This document shows positions 63,121-64,000 of a stretch of DNA of 64,000 nt, one piece after another. The stretch's first letter is position 1; each line of letters begins with the position of its first letter. This stretch comes from Orobanche coerulescens (taxonomy: Eukaryota; Streptophyta; Magnoliopsida; Lamiales; Orobanchaceae), in the NCBI GenBank assembly GCA_033398695.1, contig CM065802.1, positions 149,592,096 to 149,656,095 on the forward strand. Direction: 5' to 3'. The notes beneath the pieces are model-generated. The model saw only the letters and a program-made list of their open reading frames with translations, did no database searches and was not told where the DNA came from. Position numbers and translations under genes: made by a program.

Positions 63121-64000
63121 TGTTGTGCGGCGATTTGTATGCCTCAGCGGCGATCGATAACAAGGCTGAGCGACCGAGTCCACAACCAATCAAGCTATGG
63201 CGAACTCGCCTAAACGAAGAACATAGTCCACCTTCGAGTATCTAGCGATCGAGTCCACAACCAATCAAGCTATGGCGAACTCGCCTAAACGAAGAACATA
63301 GTCCACCTTCGAGTATCTAGCGATCGACTCTCAGGGCGATCGCCTTTGGCACCTAGCGACTGACTTTGGTGCCCAACCTAGGAAGATCGTCCTGTGCCAC
63401 GAACAAGACCATCGTCTGTCAAAGTCTACGAAGACTGGATCTCAAAGCAGCGCCCATGTGCAGATCCGCGAAAGGCGCCACGTAACATGGATCGTTGACC
63501 ACAGCCTGTCACCACCTTATCACCTACTGACCAACCCGCTGAAGGGTACAAGGTGGGACCGCCCGTGACAGCGACTCAGACACGTGCAGACTTCTCATTG
63601 GACCGCACAGTTGGCTGCCAGCAACTCCAGCGGAGTTTAAGGAGACCAGCCCATATGCTAAAAGACGATCGCCCGCTTATTATAATATAGCAGAGGCGAT
63701 CGCTCGGCATCTCCCAGTCCTATAAATAGAGAACTTCCAACAACTGGAAAAAGGTTGGCAATTCGTTCTCCTCTCAGTTCAGAGAAAACGCTCAAATATA
63801 TACACTCTTCCACGCTCTCAGCTTTCTCGTCTTGAATCTACCTCAGGATTTCTCTCTCAGCACCTCTCATCCAGAAGACGGTCGGCAGACGCAGGAACTC
63901 CTTGTAGTACAGATTCAATGAGACTCACAAGCCCAGGAGCTCAAACATACAGCTAAAACACACCATGAGAGACTGTTGATTTCTCACGGTCGTCACAGCT
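63121..64000 (+). repeat. Element M 3' LTR, runs off the window
   Basis: Collinear with 55636 onward, with about 8% differences in the first 240 bp compared by eye. It contains a 75-bp tandem duplication (63176-63325) that the 5' LTR lacks. TATA box at 63720-63730. The last about 300 bp are outside the window. Confidence 0.9.
63176..63325. repeat. 75-bp tandem duplication in element M 3' LTR only
   Basis: GAGTCCACAACCAATCAAGC at 63176 recurs at 63251, and the two units are identical or nearly so to GCGATC at 63325. The 5' LTR has a single unit. As LTRs are equal at insertion, the duplication arose afterwards. Confidence 0.9.

Larger units (their letters stand above)
55636..64000 (+). mobile_element. 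Element M: Tat-like gypsy, gag plus antisense gene, no pol
   Basis: 5' LTR (55636-56737), primer site, gag in two or three frames, a tandem-repeat region, a spliced gene on the opposite strand (59941 to about 62760), polypurine tract and 3' LTR from 63121 to beyond the window. Protease, RT, RNase H and integrase are absent. The gag type and the antisense frame of the 'putative gypsy type transposon' kind fit the Tat lineage, where extra antisense frames are known. The two LTRs differ by several percent in the parts compared by eye. Confidence 0.88.

Noticed and set aside
1..64000. Host genes, tRNA genes or organellar DNA
   Set aside because: Nothing outside the transposable elements shows a recognisable exon, tRNA fold or plastid/mitochondrial gene on either strand.

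Overview
The window is plant nuclear DNA built almost entirely of nested, decayed LTR retrotransposons. I see no ordinary host gene and no tRNA or protein-coding cellular locus. The mix (Ty1/copia of the Sirevirus type, Ty3/gypsy chromoviruses with chromodomains and iMet-type primer sites, a Tat-like Ty3/gypsy with an antisense gene, a Cassandra TRIM carrying 5S rRNA sequence, and a Stowaway MITE) points to a large-genome eudicot, probably an asterid. That last step is an impression, not something I could test.

Layout. 1-3260 and 14587-14996 are the two ends of copia element A. Copia element B (3261-14586) lies inside A's 3' LTR and itself carries a large extra gene. 14997-18918 is the 3' part of element C, a diverged relative of B and the apparent host of A. 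18919-20394 is part of a plus-strand gypsy-type LTR (P). 20395-25012 is a minus-strand gypsy wreck (D) that holds a Cassandra element (20981-21604), a 271-bp tandem duplication and a Stowaway MITE (24162-24416). 25561-30102 is the 3' half of a plus-strand chromovirus (E) with its 3' LTR. 30103-30844 is a B-family gag scrap (F). 30845-31203 plus 39925-40412 is a split minus-strand gypsy LTR (N). Inside N sits a complete chromovirus, G (31204-39924, minus), with two LTRs and a CTATA target duplication. From 40413 a Russian-doll series opens and does not close inside the window: copia LTR H (with a B-family solo LTR at 40475-41713 flanked by CAAAT), then minus-strand gypsy LTRs I, J and K, then plus-strand gypsy L, then Tat-like element M (55636 to beyond the end).

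Two things stand out. First, the LTRs of G, I, J and L carry, just upstream of a TATA-like box, arrays of 12-bp palindromes spaced by 22-24 bp, most often exactly 23. The palindrome is TTACGGCCGTAA in G and I, a mix of that and TTACGTACGTAA in L, and TAGCGTGCGCTA in J, so the spacing is kept while the sequence changes. An AT-rich palindrome pair (GTATTTAAATAC, 24 bp apart) occurs in the copia B LTR and in its solo-LTR relative. Second, two unrelated elements carry an accessory gene with its own TATA box and the same general plan (plant-transposon-type domain plus coiled coil): B in sense after pol, and M in antisense, with three short introns and no pol.

Nearly all coding regions are broken by stops and frameshifts. 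What survives best is the regulatory architecture and the accessory genes. Element names A-P are labels used only in this annotation.
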